Below the pieces are notes generated by a model. The model did not search any database. It worked only from the letters and a program-made list of their open reading frames with translations, and had not been told where the DNA came from. The translations under genes were made by a program, and so were the position numbers. 64,000 nt of DNA. Source: an uncultured Bacilli bacterium. Lineage in GTDB: Bacteria; Bacillota_I; Bacilli_A; RF39; UBA660. Shown in pieces: positions 37,431 through 46,369 of this stretch (position 1 is its first letter; every line of letters begins with the position of its first letter). The DNA is taken from NCBI GenBank assembly GCA_910578855.1, contig CAJTRV010000001.1, positions 55,081 to 119,080 of the forward strand, in the 5' to 3' direction.

Positions 37431-38399
37431 ATGTTCGGAAGAACCATATATCAAAAAATTTATCGTAAGATTAAACAACATGATACGATTATCATTGCAA
37501 GACACATTGGAGCTGATCCCGATGCCTTGGGTAGTTCGTTAGGACTTCGTGATTCGATTCGTAAGACTTTTCCACATAAACATGTTTATACAGTGGGTTG
37601 TCCTACTAGCAAGTTCCGTTATATGGGGGGACTTGACCATGTTACGGAGGAGATGATGGAAGGTGCATTGTTGATTGTTACTGATACACCAGATCAGAAA
37701 CGGGTGGATGGCGCCGATGCGACGAAGTTTAAAGATACGATTAAAATTGATCATCATCCTTTTATTGAGACTTTTTGTAAACTCGAATGGATTGACGATA
37801 CGGCTTCGAGTGCGAGTCAGATGATTATCGAGTTAATTAACCATACAAAGTTAGTAATGGACCAAGAGATTGCGGGTAAATTATATATGGGATTGGTATC
37901 AGATACCGATCGTTTCTTATTTCAATATACAACACCAAAAACATTTCGTTTGGTTGCCAAACTAATTGATGATACGGGTTTAGATATTACATCATTATAT
38001 CCGAATCTTTATACAAGACCATTAAAGGAAATTAAGTTTCAAGGATTTATTGCCAATCATTTAACAGTGACCGAGTATGGACTTGCCTATATTAAAATTA
38101 CTGATGAGATGGTAAAAGAATATGGAGTTGATGTGGCAACTGGTGGCAACTTAATTAATTATTTTAATTTTATTCATGAAATTATTGCTTGGACGATCTT
38201 GACCGAGGATAAGAACAATGGTGTTATCCGAGTATCTATTCGGTCTCGGGGTCCAGTTATCAATGAAGCTGCCAGTAAATTTGGTGGTGGTGGACATATC
38301 TATGCTAGTGGAGCAAAGCTTGCTAATTTTGAAGTGGGTGACCAATTAATTGAAGCCCTAGATGAGGTATGTAAACAATATCAAGAGGAAACGAAATAG
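37431..38399 (+). CDS. nrnA: DHH-family oligoribonuclease/pAp phosphatase
   Basis: Degrades nanoRNA and dephosphorylates 3'-phosphoadenosine 5'-phosphate. The 322-residue protein has the DHH motifs HIGADPDALGS (about 25-35), TDTPD, KIDHHPF (about 107-113) and the DHHA1 GGGGHIYASGA (about 288-298). I prefer ATG 37431, with the AGAAAGTGTGA site also used before polA, over GTG 37422. Confidence 0.9.
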   Translation: MFGRTIYQKIYRKIKQHDTIIIARHIGADPDALGSSLGLRDSIRKTFPHKHVYTVGCPTSKFRYMGGLDHVTEEMMEGALLIVTDTPDQKRVDGADATKFKDTIKIDHHPFIETFCKLEWIDDTASSASQMIIELINHTKLVMDQEIAGKLYMGLVSDTDRFLFQYTTPKTFRLVAKLIDDTGLDITSLYPNLYTRPLKEIKFQGFIANHLTVTEYGLAYIKITDEMVKEYGVDVATGGNLINYFNFIHEIIAWTILTEDKNNGVIRVSIRSRGPVINEAASKFGGGGHIYASGAKLANFEVGDQLIEALDEVCKQYQEETK

Positions 38400-38410
38400 T
38401 TTCTTTTTTG
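38386..38410 (+). terminator. Terminator overlapping the end of nrnA
   Basis: GGAAAC (38387-38392) pairs with GTTTCT (38399-38404) and a T run follows. Confidence 0.65.
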
Positions 38411-38433
38411 TATCCAATAGATGGAGGTAACAG

Positions 38434-38889
38434 ATGAATAAGAAATTTAAATTCATTCCATTATTTGTTATATTTCTAATTTTGCTTACCTTTATTTATC
38501 GATATCATCTTTCCACGCGACCAATGATTGCTTATTATCATCATTGGATTGTTCAAATCCAGGATGAAGAAAAAATAAAAGATCTTATGTTTAAAGTAAG
38601 TAACGATTATCATCGTCTTTTAAATCGTGTCCTCGCTGATCATGAATTAAGAAGGTCGAAATGGAAATTATTGATTTCCTATGATCCAAAAAAAGAAAAA
38701 ACTTATCATCAGTCGCCAATATATAATTCGAATGGATTAGTTGATGCGATTTACATCTTTTACTTGGGCAATCAACTAATGTTAGGAGTTGTCACGAAAG
38801 ATAACTCAGGAGTGGAATTTAGCCTTGTTTTTTCATTAACTACAGAGGAGGAACAGTTAATCAAAGATTGTTTGGCTATTCCTCGGTAA
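38434..38889 (+). CDS. Small membrane-anchored protein, unrecognised
   Basis: The 151-residue product has one N-terminal membrane segment (about residues 6-25) after a basic start, so the rest is probably extracellular. The body contains a short repeat-free alpha/beta domain with no cysteine. The ATG follows GATGGAGGTAACAG. It is downstream of nrnA behind a terminator, with no clear partner. Function is unknown. Confidence 0.65.
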   Translation: MNKKFKFIPLFVIFLILLTFIYRYHLSTRPMIAYYHHWIVQIQDEEKIKDLMFKVSNDYHRLLNRVLADHELRRSKWKLLISYDPKKEKTYHQSPIYNSNGLVDAIYIFYLGNQLMLGVVTKDNSGVEFSLVFSLTTEEEQLIKDCLAIPR

Positions 38890-38983
38890 TCAAAAAAGAG
38901 GGCGATTATAACAATAATTTTCTATTGTCGATGAAATTATGAAAATTGGTTAAGGTCATATTGTCGAGGTACCAAAAATTACC

Positions 38984-39017
38984 GCTATCATTTTTTACTT
39001 TGATTTGTTATGATAGC
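38984..39017 (+). promoter_or_regulatory. Inverted repeat over an extended -10 promoter
   Basis: GCTATCAT (38984-38991) and ATGATAGC (39010-39017) form perfect eight-base arms that bracket the promoter of the gene at 39039; the right arm overlaps an extended -10 (TGTTATGAT). It could be an operator. Confidence 0.4.
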
Positions 39018-39038
39018 AAGTAAAAAGAGGGTGATCGT

Positions 39039-39653
39039 ATGACTCAGCAATGTAAACTCCAGTATTTATATCGCGTATTAACTCAGTATCGAAGGAAGAT
39101 GATGGTAACTGAAGTAGATCCTTTTTCTTTTTGTCAATTTCTAAATATTGTAATTTTAGAAGAACCAGATGATGATCTATTTTTTGCTAAAGAAGATGCC
39201 TATTATCTTATCTATCCAGATCAAAAGAGTTGCATTGTAATTCGTCATGATATAGCAGAAGAGCTAAAACGAGAGTTACTAACTTATATGGCAATTCGAA
39301 TCACTTTTGTTAAAAAGTTTGGTTGTGATGGGTTGATTCAGACGATTGAACGTGGAATTCAAATGGAATCTTATATTCTTTCTAAACATAACGATTATCA
39401 TGATCTTTGCTATGAAGTAATGTGTGAGGCATTATTACCTAGTAGTGAGTTACCGATTTATTTATATCAACAGGTAAATGCGAAAAAAATAGCTGCACTA
39501 GCACATCGTTTTCATGTTCGACCAGAATTTATTGTCAATCGTCTACAAGGAATGCAGAAATCAGCCAGAGGATTGCTTTCAGGAATTTCCATTTCATCTT
39601 ATAAACAGTCATCGATTTTAGATCGGTATTTAAAATATAATCAGCATTTTTGA
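39039..39653 (+). CDS. Possible catalytically dead ImmA/IrrE-like protein
   Basis: The 204-residue product has a strand (SCIVIRHDIAEELKRELLTYMAIR), where ImmA/IrrE peptidases would have the HExxH helix, but no His-Glu-x-x-His is present. Further on, a CYEVMCEALLPSSEL segment followed by a helix IAALAHRFHVRPEFIVNRL closely resembles the EANxFAAxLLMP and following helix-turn-helix-like part of that family. So it may be a pseudo-enzyme, perhaps a sensor partner of a repressor. An inverted repeat covers its promoter. Moderate to low confidence. Confidence 0.55.
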   Translation: MTQQCKLQYLYRVLTQYRRKMMVTEVDPFSFCQFLNIVILEEPDDDLFFAKEDAYYLIYPDQKSCIVIRHDIAEELKRELLTYMAIRITFVKKFGCDGLIQTIERGIQMESYILSKHNDYHDLCYEVMCEALLPSSELPIYLYQQVNAKKIAALAHRFHVRPEFIVNRLQGMQKSARGLLSGISISSYKQSSILDRYLKYNQHF

Positions 39654-39780
39654 TAAAGGTTTTATAAATTGATGAATAAATTGTATAATAGTATAAAGTA
39701 GTTTTAAACGAGGAATCAGTATTTTGAAAATTTATCACGATTAGTAATTATTTAAAAATTTCATTCTATATTTATCCAGA

Positions 39781-39814
39781 TAAAAAGATAACGAATGCTA
39801 AATCGCTATCTTTT
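39781..39814 (-). terminator. Terminator of the transglutaminase-like gene
   Basis: On the minus strand AAAGATAGCGA pairs with TCGTTATCTTT and is followed by Ts; the stop codon lies inside the left arm. Confidence 0.75.
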
Positions 39815-40795
39815 CTTTTTAGTTGGAAAAATAGATTTTCTTTTTACCTGATTATTTTGTTGTTCAATAATGTTGTATACTTGTTCATATAGCTCATAGT
39901 TTTGTTCATAAAAATCATCTAATAATGGTTGAGCATCTTGTAATAGCTGTAGTGTCTGATGATAGATACGACAATATTCTTCATAGGGAATGGCTGGAGC
40001 TGTTTGAGGAATAACGTGAATTCTAGGGAATGATGTATAGTATAATGTGTTTAGAAAATCTCTTGATTTTGTTGATCGTTTCATTGTAAATTTTGGGGTA
40101 TTGGCATTGCGAATTATTCGATCATGATCCTGATATAAAAAGCCATCGTTGGTTGGATCGAAGATATAATATTTCCCATTCCATTCTACAAGAGTAAGGG
40201 CATGATTAGATATTTTTATATATTTGGTAATTGAACTGCTGATTGTTGCAAATTTTTGATCGTGATCGTGTTGTAAGGAATAAGGACATTGTTTATCAAA
40301 ATGACGAATGGTTTCTCCTGATGTATGGACAGTGATGGTATTACTTTTTATCTCCATACGATTATAAAGATCAGATAACAAGGATGCAAAGGTACGACAA
40401 ACACCCTTTGAACATATGACATCAACCCCAGTTAATAATGGAAGATCTTTTAATTTACTACTATAAATAAGATTATGTTGATGAGAAAAATATCCTTGAC
40501 GAAGAAGGGTTACATATGCAGCAAAAATGGAAACAGGTTCTTGTAATTCCAAGGCATAAAATAAATTTGTGATATGGTTTAATATTTTATCATATAATAT
40601 AGCTAATTCTTTATATTCTTCTGTTTTCCGTATTGTAATAGTGCTTGATAATATATCTACGCTAATGGTTATTGTTAAAATATCTTTATATATTGATAAA
40701 TTTTCTATGTTAAATAATTTATCGCCAATTTGTAAAGCAATGTATAAGGAAAATTCTAGGCGACGAAATGTTTCTATTTGTTTTTCTTTTATCAA
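39806..40795 (-). CDS. Transglutaminase-like protein
   Basis: The 329-residue protein contains the papain-like triad in the transglutaminase pattern: Cys133 (GVCRTFASLL), His198 (NHALTLVEWNGKYYIF) and Asp213 (FDPT). It has no signal peptide or membrane helix, so it is presumably cytoplasmic, which differs from many secreted transglutaminase-core proteins. The C-terminal 60 residues are helical and basic. The ATG follows TAGGAGGAGAAA. It is divergent from polA; substrate unknown. Confidence 0.75.
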   Translation of the reverse strand: MIKEKQIETFRRLEFSLYIALQIGDKLFNIENLSIYKDILTITISVDILSSTITIRKTEEYKELAILYDKILNHITNLFYALELQEPVSIFAAYVTLLRQGYFSHQHNLIYSSKLKDLPLLTGVDVICSKGVCRTFASLLSDLYNRMEIKSNTITVHTSGETIRHFDKQCPYSLQHDHDQKFATISSSITKYIKISNHALTLVEWNGKYYIFDPTNDGFLYQDHDRIIRNANTPKFTMKRSTKSRDFLNTLYYTSFPRIHVIPQTAPAIPYEEYCRIYHQTLQLLQDAQPLLDDFYEQNYELYEQVYNIIEQQNNQVKRKSIFPTKKKR

Positions 40796-40821
40796 TGATT
40801 TCTCCTCCTAAATTAGTTTAT

Positions 40822-40849
40822 ATTATAACAGAATTTTAATGAATTTCAA
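40822..40849 (-). promoter_or_regulatory. Promoter of the transglutaminase-like gene
   Basis: On the minus strand TTGAAA (40844-40849) and TATAAT (40822-40827), with a 16-base spacer and an extended TGn. Confidence 0.7.
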
Positions 40850-40856
40850 ATAATGA

Positions 40857-40885
40857 TTGGTTCATCAAAAGTAACATGATATAAT
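40857..40885 (+). promoter_or_regulatory. Promoter of polA
   Basis: TTGGTT (40857-40862) and TATAAT (40880-40885) with a 17-base spacer and an extended TGA. Confidence 0.7.
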
Positions 40886-40906
40886 AGAACTAGAAAGTGT
40901 GATAAG

Positions 40907-43498
40907 ATGAAGAAATTAATTCTAGTAGATGGGAATAACTTATTATTTCGTAGTTACTATGCGACTGCATACAATGGAAATTATATGAAAAATAGTAAAG
41001 AATTTCCTACCAACGCTCTATTTGGTTTTACCAATATGATTAATAAGATTGTCTTGGAGGAAAAACCAGAGTATATGATTGTGGCTTTTGATAAAGGGAA
41101 AACGTTTCGTCATGAACATTATACAGAATATAAAGGTGGACGGGTGGAGACACCTGATGAATTAAAAGTACAATTTCCGGTGGCCAAACAATTATTAGAA
41201 GCGATGGGGATTAAGTATTATGAGATTGATCACTATGAAGCTGATGATATTATTGGAACGTTTGCTAAATTTTGTGATGATCATGAAGAATTTGTTGGAA
41301 CGATTATTAGTAGCGATAAGGATCTCTTGCAATTAATTAGCGATGATGTTGATATTAAACTATTAAAACAGAAAGATTATATACGTTATAATCATGCTTC
41401 ATTTGTTGAGGCTTACGGGATTGAACCTAGTCGTGTGATTGATTTGAAAGCTTTGATGGGCGATTCATCGGATAATATTCCAGGGGTTAGAGGAATTGGT
41501 GAGAAGACGGCTTTGAAATTATTACATGATTATCATTCGCTTGATGGTGTGTATGAACATATTTCAGAGTTGACGCCTAAGATGCAAGAAAAATTACTAA
41601 ATGATAAAGAAAATGCTTATCTTAGTTATGAACTTGCAACAATTGTTAGAGATGTCAAGATGGAGATCAATATTGATGATTTAAAATATAAAGGGAATCA
41701 ACATGAACAGCTTCATGCATTATATGAGGAATTGGAGTTTTATTCGTTTTTAAAGAAGGAACAAGCACAAAAAATAACTAAAAAACCAGTGGAAACGCGT
41801 CTGATTCGTTCGCTTGAGGAAATTCATATTACCAAAGATTCCGCCTTTTATTTAGAGACTTCTGCGGGAAATTATCATAAGACAAAAGTTATGGGGTTGG
41901 CAATCTATAATGATAGTGAGAGCTGTTATATTCCCGAGTCGTTATTGAATGAGGCATTCCCACTTGTTGAGACTTATCTTGATTATACTTATGATCTTAA
42001 GAAAGCGTATGTGGTGTTAAAATGGCGGGGATTAGAACTATCCCAAGTAAAGTTTGATACGATGATTGCTGCTTATTTATTAGATTATAATGTAAAAGAT
42101 GATATTGCTTATCTGGCAAGTATGTTTGATGAGGATATTGCTTTTTATGAAAATATGTATGGAAAGATGGGAAAAGAAAAAGAAGTGGAAGAAAGCGTGA
42201 TCGCATATCATGCGACTAGTAAAGCTCGCTTTATCTATGATAGTATGCATATTTTTAAAGAAAAGTTGGTTCTAGAAGAAATGACATCGTTATTTGAGAC
42301 GATTGAGATGCCTTTAGCTATTACCCTAGGTGATATGGAGTATAATGGTGTTCATATTCATGAAGAAACATTAACAAAAATGGGAGAAGAAATTAGTATT
42401 AAGATCGAACTTGTTACCAATCAGATTTATAATTATGCTGGTGAGACATTTAATATCTCTTCTCCAAAAGAACTAGGGAATATCTTATTTGAGAAATTAG
42501 GTCTACCTCATGGAAAGAAAACAAACCGCGGTTATTCAACGGCGATCGATGTTTTAAATAAGTTAAAGGGTATTCATCCTATTATTGATGATATTATTGA
42601 ATATCGTATGTTAACGAAGTTATATTCTGCTTATATAGAGGGGTTAAAAAATTGTATTATGGATGATGGAAAAATCCATACGATCTTTACCCAGACGTTA
42701 ACTAGAACAGGGCGTCTTTCGTCAATGGAGCCAAATTTACAAAATATTCCGACCCGGAATGAATACGGGAAAATGATTCGAAAAGCTTTTATCCCAAGTG
42801 AAGATTCAATTATGTTAAGTAGTGATTATTCACAGATTGAGCTTCGTATTTTGGCACATATGGCTAACATTGAATCATTAATTACGGCATTTACTAAGGG
42901 ACAGGATATTCATACGAAAACAGCGAGTGATATTTTCCTAATTGATCCCCGGGCGGTAACTAGTGATATGCGACGAGTTGCCAAAGCAGTTAATTTTGGA
43001 ATTATCTATGGTATTAGTAGTTATGGATTGGCTGAAAATCTAGGTATTTTACGGAATGAAGCCAAACAGTTTATCGAAGATTATTTCACAACCTATCCTG
43101 GGGTGAGGGATTATATGGATCGGTCTATTGCAGAAGCCAAAGAGCGTGGTTATGTAAGAACATTATTGCATCGAAAAAGGGTCATTCCTGAGTTAGCAAA
43201 TAAGAATTATATGATTCGTAGCCAAGGTGAGAGAATGGCCCTTAATACACCGATTCAAGGAACAAGTGCAGATATTATTAAGAAAGCAATGGTAGAAATT
43301 CATCATTACTTTAAAAAGCATCAGTTACAAAGTAAAATGATTCTACAAGTTCACGATGAATTAATTATCGATTGTAAGAAGGAAGAACAAGACGAAGTAA
43401 CACGTATTTTAACCGAGATTATGGAACATACTTATGAATTAAAGGTTCCTCTTCGGGTAGATATTAATTACGGAGCCAATTGGTATGAAGCTAAGTAA
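40907..43498 (+). CDS. polA: DNA polymerase I
   Basis: Fills repair gaps and removes Okazaki primers. The 863-residue protein has the 5'-3' exonuclease domain (to about 285, with DSSDNIPGVRGIGEKTA), a central 3'-5' exonuclease-like domain and the polymerase domain with SSDYSQIELR (about 640), RRVAKAVNFGIIYG and VHDELI near the C terminus. The proofreading acidic residues appear lost (for example YLET where DTET is expected), as in several other Firmicutes polymerases. The start follows AGAAAGTGTGATAAG. It is followed by galE 18 bases later. Confidence 0.98.
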   Translation: MKKLILVDGNNLLFRSYYATAYNGNYMKNSKEFPTNALFGFTNMINKIVLEEKPEYMIVAFDKGKTFRHEHYTEYKGGRVETPDELKVQFPVAKQLLEAMGIKYYEIDHYEADDIIGTFAKFCDDHEEFVGTIISSDKDLLQLISDDVDIKLLKQKDYIRYNHASFVEAYGIEPSRVIDLKALMGDSSDNIPGVRGIGEKTALKLLHDYHSLDGVYEHISELTPKMQEKLLNDKENAYLSYELATIVRDVKMEINIDDLKYKGNQHEQLHALYEELEFYSFLKKEQAQKITKKPVETRLIRSLEEIHITKDSAFYLETSAGNYHKTKVMGLAIYNDSESCYIPESLLNEAFPLVETYLDYTYDLKKAYVVLKWRGLELSQVKFDTMIAAYLLDYNVKDDIAYLASMFDEDIAFYENMYGKMGKEKEVEESVIAYHATSKARFIYDSMHIFKEKLVLEEMTSLFETIEMPLAITLGDMEYNGVHIHEETLTKMGEEISIKIELVTNQIYNYAGETFNISSPKELGNILFEKLGLPHGKKTNRGYSTAIDVLNKLKGIHPIIDDIIEYRMLTKLYSAYIEGLKNCIMDDGKIHTIFTQTLTRTGRLSSMEPNLQNIPTRNEYGKMIRKAFIPSEDSIMLSSDYSQIELRILAHMANIESLITAFTKGQDIHTKTASDIFLIDPRAVTSDMRRVAKAVNFGIIYGISSYGLAENLGILRNEAKQFIEDYFTTYPGVRDYMDRSIAEAKERGYVRTLLHRKRVIPELANKNYMIRSQGERMALNTPIQGTSADIIKKAMVEIHHYFKKHQLQSKMILQVHDELIIDCKKEEQDEVTRILTEIMEHTYELKVPLRVDINYGANWYEAK

Positions 43499-43516
43499 GA
43501 ATGAAGGAGCGTATAT

Positions 43517-44518
43517 ATGAAAGTATTATTAACAGGTGGGGCCGGTTATATTGGATCCCATACAGCTGTTGAATTGTTAGAAGAGGGACATGAAGTAATT
43601 ATCATTGATAACTTTTCTAATTCTAGGAAAGAAGTGTTAGATTATATTACACAGATTACGGGAAAAGACATTATCTTTTATGAAGGTGATGTATGCGACT
43701 ATGAAATTGTCACTCGTATTTTTGAGGAGCAAGCAATTGATGTTGTGATTCATTTTGCCGGATATAAAGCGGTGGGAGAGTCAGTTATAAAGCCAATTAT
43801 GTATTATCAAAATAATTTAAATTCGACGTTGGTACTTTGTGATGTGATGCAGAAACATGGATGTAAGAAGATCGTTTTCTCATCGAGTGCGACAGTATAT
43901 GGAAATCCTTCCTCGCTTCCAATTCGGGAAGATTTTCCATTGTCAACAACCAATCCTTATGGGACAACTAAATTATTTATTGAACAGATACTAAACGATA
44001 TTTATGTTGCTGATAGCGAGTGGAGTATTGCGTTACTTCGTTATTTTAATCCGATTGGTGCTCATGAGAGTGGGTTGATTGGGGAAAATCCTCATGGAAT
44101 TCCTAATAATCTTATGCCATATATTGTCAAGGTTGCTAATCAAGAGTTAAAGGAACTAAGTATTTTTGGAAATGATTATGATACCCCAGATGGAACAGGG
44201 GTTAGAGATTATATTCATGTTGTTGATCTTGCCAAAGGGCATATCAAGGCCTGTGAAACGGTATTAAAAGGTTCAGGGGTTGATGCTTATAATTTAGGTA
44301 CTGGAGTTGGATATAGTGTTCTTGATCTTGTTAAAACGTTTGAGCGGGTAAATAAGGTAGCTGTTCCTTATAAAGTTGTTGCGCGTAGACCTGGTGATAT
44401 TGCTTCGTGTTATGCAGATCCTAGTTATGCATTTACGAAACTTGGTTGGAAAGCAGAGAAAACAGTAGACGATATGTGTCGTGATGCATACAATTATATT
44501 GTAGTAAACAAAGGATAG
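43517..44518 (+). CDS. galE: UDP-glucose 4-epimerase
   Basis: Interconverts UDP-glucose and UDP-galactose for sugar use and surface polysaccharides. The 333-residue SDR-type protein has GGAGYIGSH at the N terminus, the catalytic Ser in SSSATVYG and the Tyr-Lys pair in NPYGTTKLF. The start follows GAAGGAGCG. It is probably co-transcribed with polA and the CDF transporter that begins five bases later. Confidence 0.97.
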   Translation: MKVLLTGGAGYIGSHTAVELLEEGHEVIIIDNFSNSRKEVLDYITQITGKDIIFYEGDVCDYEIVTRIFEEQAIDVVIHFAGYKAVGESVIKPIMYYQNNLNSTLVLCDVMQKHGCKKIVFSSSATVYGNPSSLPIREDFPLSTTNPYGTTKLFIEQILNDIYVADSEWSIALLRYFNPIGAHESGLIGENPHGIPNNLMPYIVKVANQELKELSIFGNDYDTPDGTGVRDYIHVVDLAKGHIKACETVLKGSGVDAYNLGTGVGYSVLDLVKTFERVNKVAVPYKVVARRPGDIASCYADPSYAFTKLGWKAEKTVDDMCRDAYNYIVVNKG

Positions 44519-44523
44519 ATATT

Positions 44524-45399
44524 ATGAATCGTGTTACTAGAGTCATGATCATTAGTATTGTGACCAATACATTTTTATCATTTATTAAAATTATCGTTGG
44601 TTATATTGGAAAGTCAGGTGCTTTGATTGCTGATGGAATTCACTCGATTAGTGATCTTACAACTGATTTTTTTGCGATCATTGGTAATTTATTTTCCAAA
44701 AAACCAGCGGATCAAAATCACCCTTACGGGCATGGGAAACTTGAATATTTAACGAGTATTGGCATTGGAGCAATGATTTTATTCGTCGGGTTTTCAATTA
44801 TTTATAATGCAATAAATGGAACGATCGTGGTTCCGACTATTTTGGTAGCTGTTGTCAGCTTTGTAACCATCATAGCCAAATGGTTACTAGCGGAATATAT
44901 TCTACGTAAAGGTAGGCAATATCAAAATAGTATTTTGATGGCAAGCGGTCATGAAAGTAAAACTGATGTAATCAGTTCGATCGTTGTATTAATTTCAAGT
45001 ATTGTGAGCCAATTTGCCAATTATTTTCCCATCTTAAAATATTCTGATCTAGTTGCTTCTATTTGTGTTGGTATTTTCATTATTAAAGTTGGTTTTGAGG
45101 TATTAAAAGAAAATATGAGTGCTATTTTAGGGGAACAAGAGACCAATGAAGCGCTATTAAATCATATTAGAACGTTGCTTCTAGCTCATTCTGAAGTATT
45201 ATCAGTTGATAATCTGGTCATGTTAAAATATGGTTCATATCATAAGTTAATTGCTGAAATTGGAATGGATGGGACCCATTCGTTAGCAGATACGCATAGG
45301 GTTGCTGATTGCCTAGAAAAGGAAATTATTACTTCCCAATACCGTGTAAGACATGTTACTATTCATGTGAATCCAATTGCAATTAATGAAAATATATAG
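44524..45399 (+). CDS. Cation diffusion facilitator family transporter
   Basis: Proton-driven efflux of divalent cations such as zinc or manganese. The 291-residue protein has about six helices, with the metal-site segments ADGIHSISDLTTDF (helix 2) and SGHESKTDVISS (helix 5), where Asp and His residues bind metal, and a short cytosolic C-terminal domain (about 205-291). The linker segment NHPYGHGKLEYLTS also fits. It overlaps none of its neighbours; it follows galE directly. Confidence 0.92.
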   Translation: MNRVTRVMIISIVTNTFLSFIKIIVGYIGKSGALIADGIHSISDLTTDFFAIIGNLFSKKPADQNHPYGHGKLEYLTSIGIGAMILFVGFSIIYNAINGTIVVPTILVAVVSFVTIIAKWLLAEYILRKGRQYQNSILMASGHESKTDVISSIVVLISSIVSQFANYFPILKYSDLVASICVGIFIIKVGFEVLKENMSAILGEQETNEALLNHIRTLLLAHSEVLSVDNLVMLKYGSYHKLIAEIGMDGTHSLADTHRVADCLEKEIITSQYRVRHVTIHVNPIAINENI

Positions 45400-45495
45400 T
45401 ATAGTAGTAGTATAATTTGGATAAAAAAGGATTTATAATGGAAAGGGATATAATTTTAACTTTTGACAAAAGTTGAATTAGATGATAGGTGGGTT

Positions 45496-46104
45496 ATGAC
45501 AAATATAGAAAAAATGGATTATGCAGCTTTTATGACAATGCAACGATGGCAAGATTATTTTCGTGATCAGCCATATATGAATTTACAAAATATCGAGGAT
45601 GCTTTTATAAAGATTTTAATGGATGGTAATTATCAATCGATTACGAGTAAAAACGATGCCCGTAATTTATTACGTGAGCTATCAAAAACGGAATTAGAAG
45701 CGGAACTCTTAAAATACTTGGTAAAAATGGTATTTTATAAACGTAGTATAAATGATCCTAGTCTTGGAAAGGGAGTAGCCATTCGTCTTGAAGATGTAGA
45801 TAGTATAACACTAATTTCTCATGTGGAAAATGCACTATGTAATAAGATTGAGGATACCGTAGTTCAATTTGATTATAACAATGATCAATCGGCACCAGGT
45901 CAAGTTGGTTTTTTATATTTGCAGCATAACGCTGACATTTTAAGGCAGGTTGTTCGTTCATTTGTACAAAATCGCTATGGTCAAAATTTAATCGATGAGG
46001 TAGAATGGTTTAGTAAACAAAATCCATATGTCACAAAAATAGTGGATGAAATTGATTTTTATGCACTTAAATCTGAACAAATTTCAGGAGGATTGAATCG
46101 TTAA
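45496..46104 (+). CDS. Unrecognised 202-residue protein
   Basis: Mostly helical, hydrophilic, without signal peptide. The ATG at 45496 has GATAGGTGGG upstream; a longer frame from TTG 45463 has no support. A TATAAT at 45411-45416 might be its -10. It is followed after two bases by the promoter of the serS T-box leader, with no terminator. No domain is recognised. Confidence 0.65.
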   Translation: MTNIEKMDYAAFMTMQRWQDYFRDQPYMNLQNIEDAFIKILMDGNYQSITSKNDARNLLRELSKTELEAELLKYLVKMVFYKRSINDPSLGKGVAIRLEDVDSITLISHVENALCNKIEDTVVQFDYNNDQSAPGQVGFLYLQHNADILRQVVRSFVQNRYGQNLIDEVEWFSKQNPYVTKIVDEIDFYALKSEQISGGLNR

Positions 46105-46105
46105 C

Positions 46106-46134
46106 TTGACGTATTCTATATATTTTGTTAATAT
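46106..46134 (+). promoter_or_regulatory. Promoter of the serS T-box transcript
   Basis: TTGACG (46106-46111) and TAATAT (46129-46134) with a 17-base spacer. Confidence 0.75.
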
Positions 46135-46139
46135 TAGTT

Positions 46140-46335
46140 TATAAATCGTGGAAAGAGACAAGTAATATATTAATTGTTTTATAGAGAGTTAATGTTGGTG
46201 GAAGTTAACAACGATGGTATATGAATCTACTCTGGAGAGAAACTAATCATTTCCGGTCAAAGCCGTTATCAGAAATTAAGACTATGAGTAGGATGGTACC
46301 GGGCATTTTTGCGCTCCTACGGAGAGTCTTTTTTT
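46140..46335 (+). promoter_or_regulatory. T-box leader (serine-specific) of serS
   Basis: The T-box core GGATGGTACCGGGC lies at about 46291-46304. The terminator pairs AAGACTATGAGTAGGA (from 46278) with TCCTACGGAGAGTCTT, followed by eight Ts (to about 46335). The candidate specifier is GAA-TCT at about 46222, a serine codon, agreeing with the downstream gene. Confidence 0.9.
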
Positions 46336-46369
46336 TGATTAGTAATATAATAAGAAAAGAGGAAAAAAG

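Noticed and set aside
45463..45489. TTGACA at 45463 as a promoter for the gene at 45496
   Set aside because: The matching -10 would fall on the ribosome-binding site, so the start codon would be too close.
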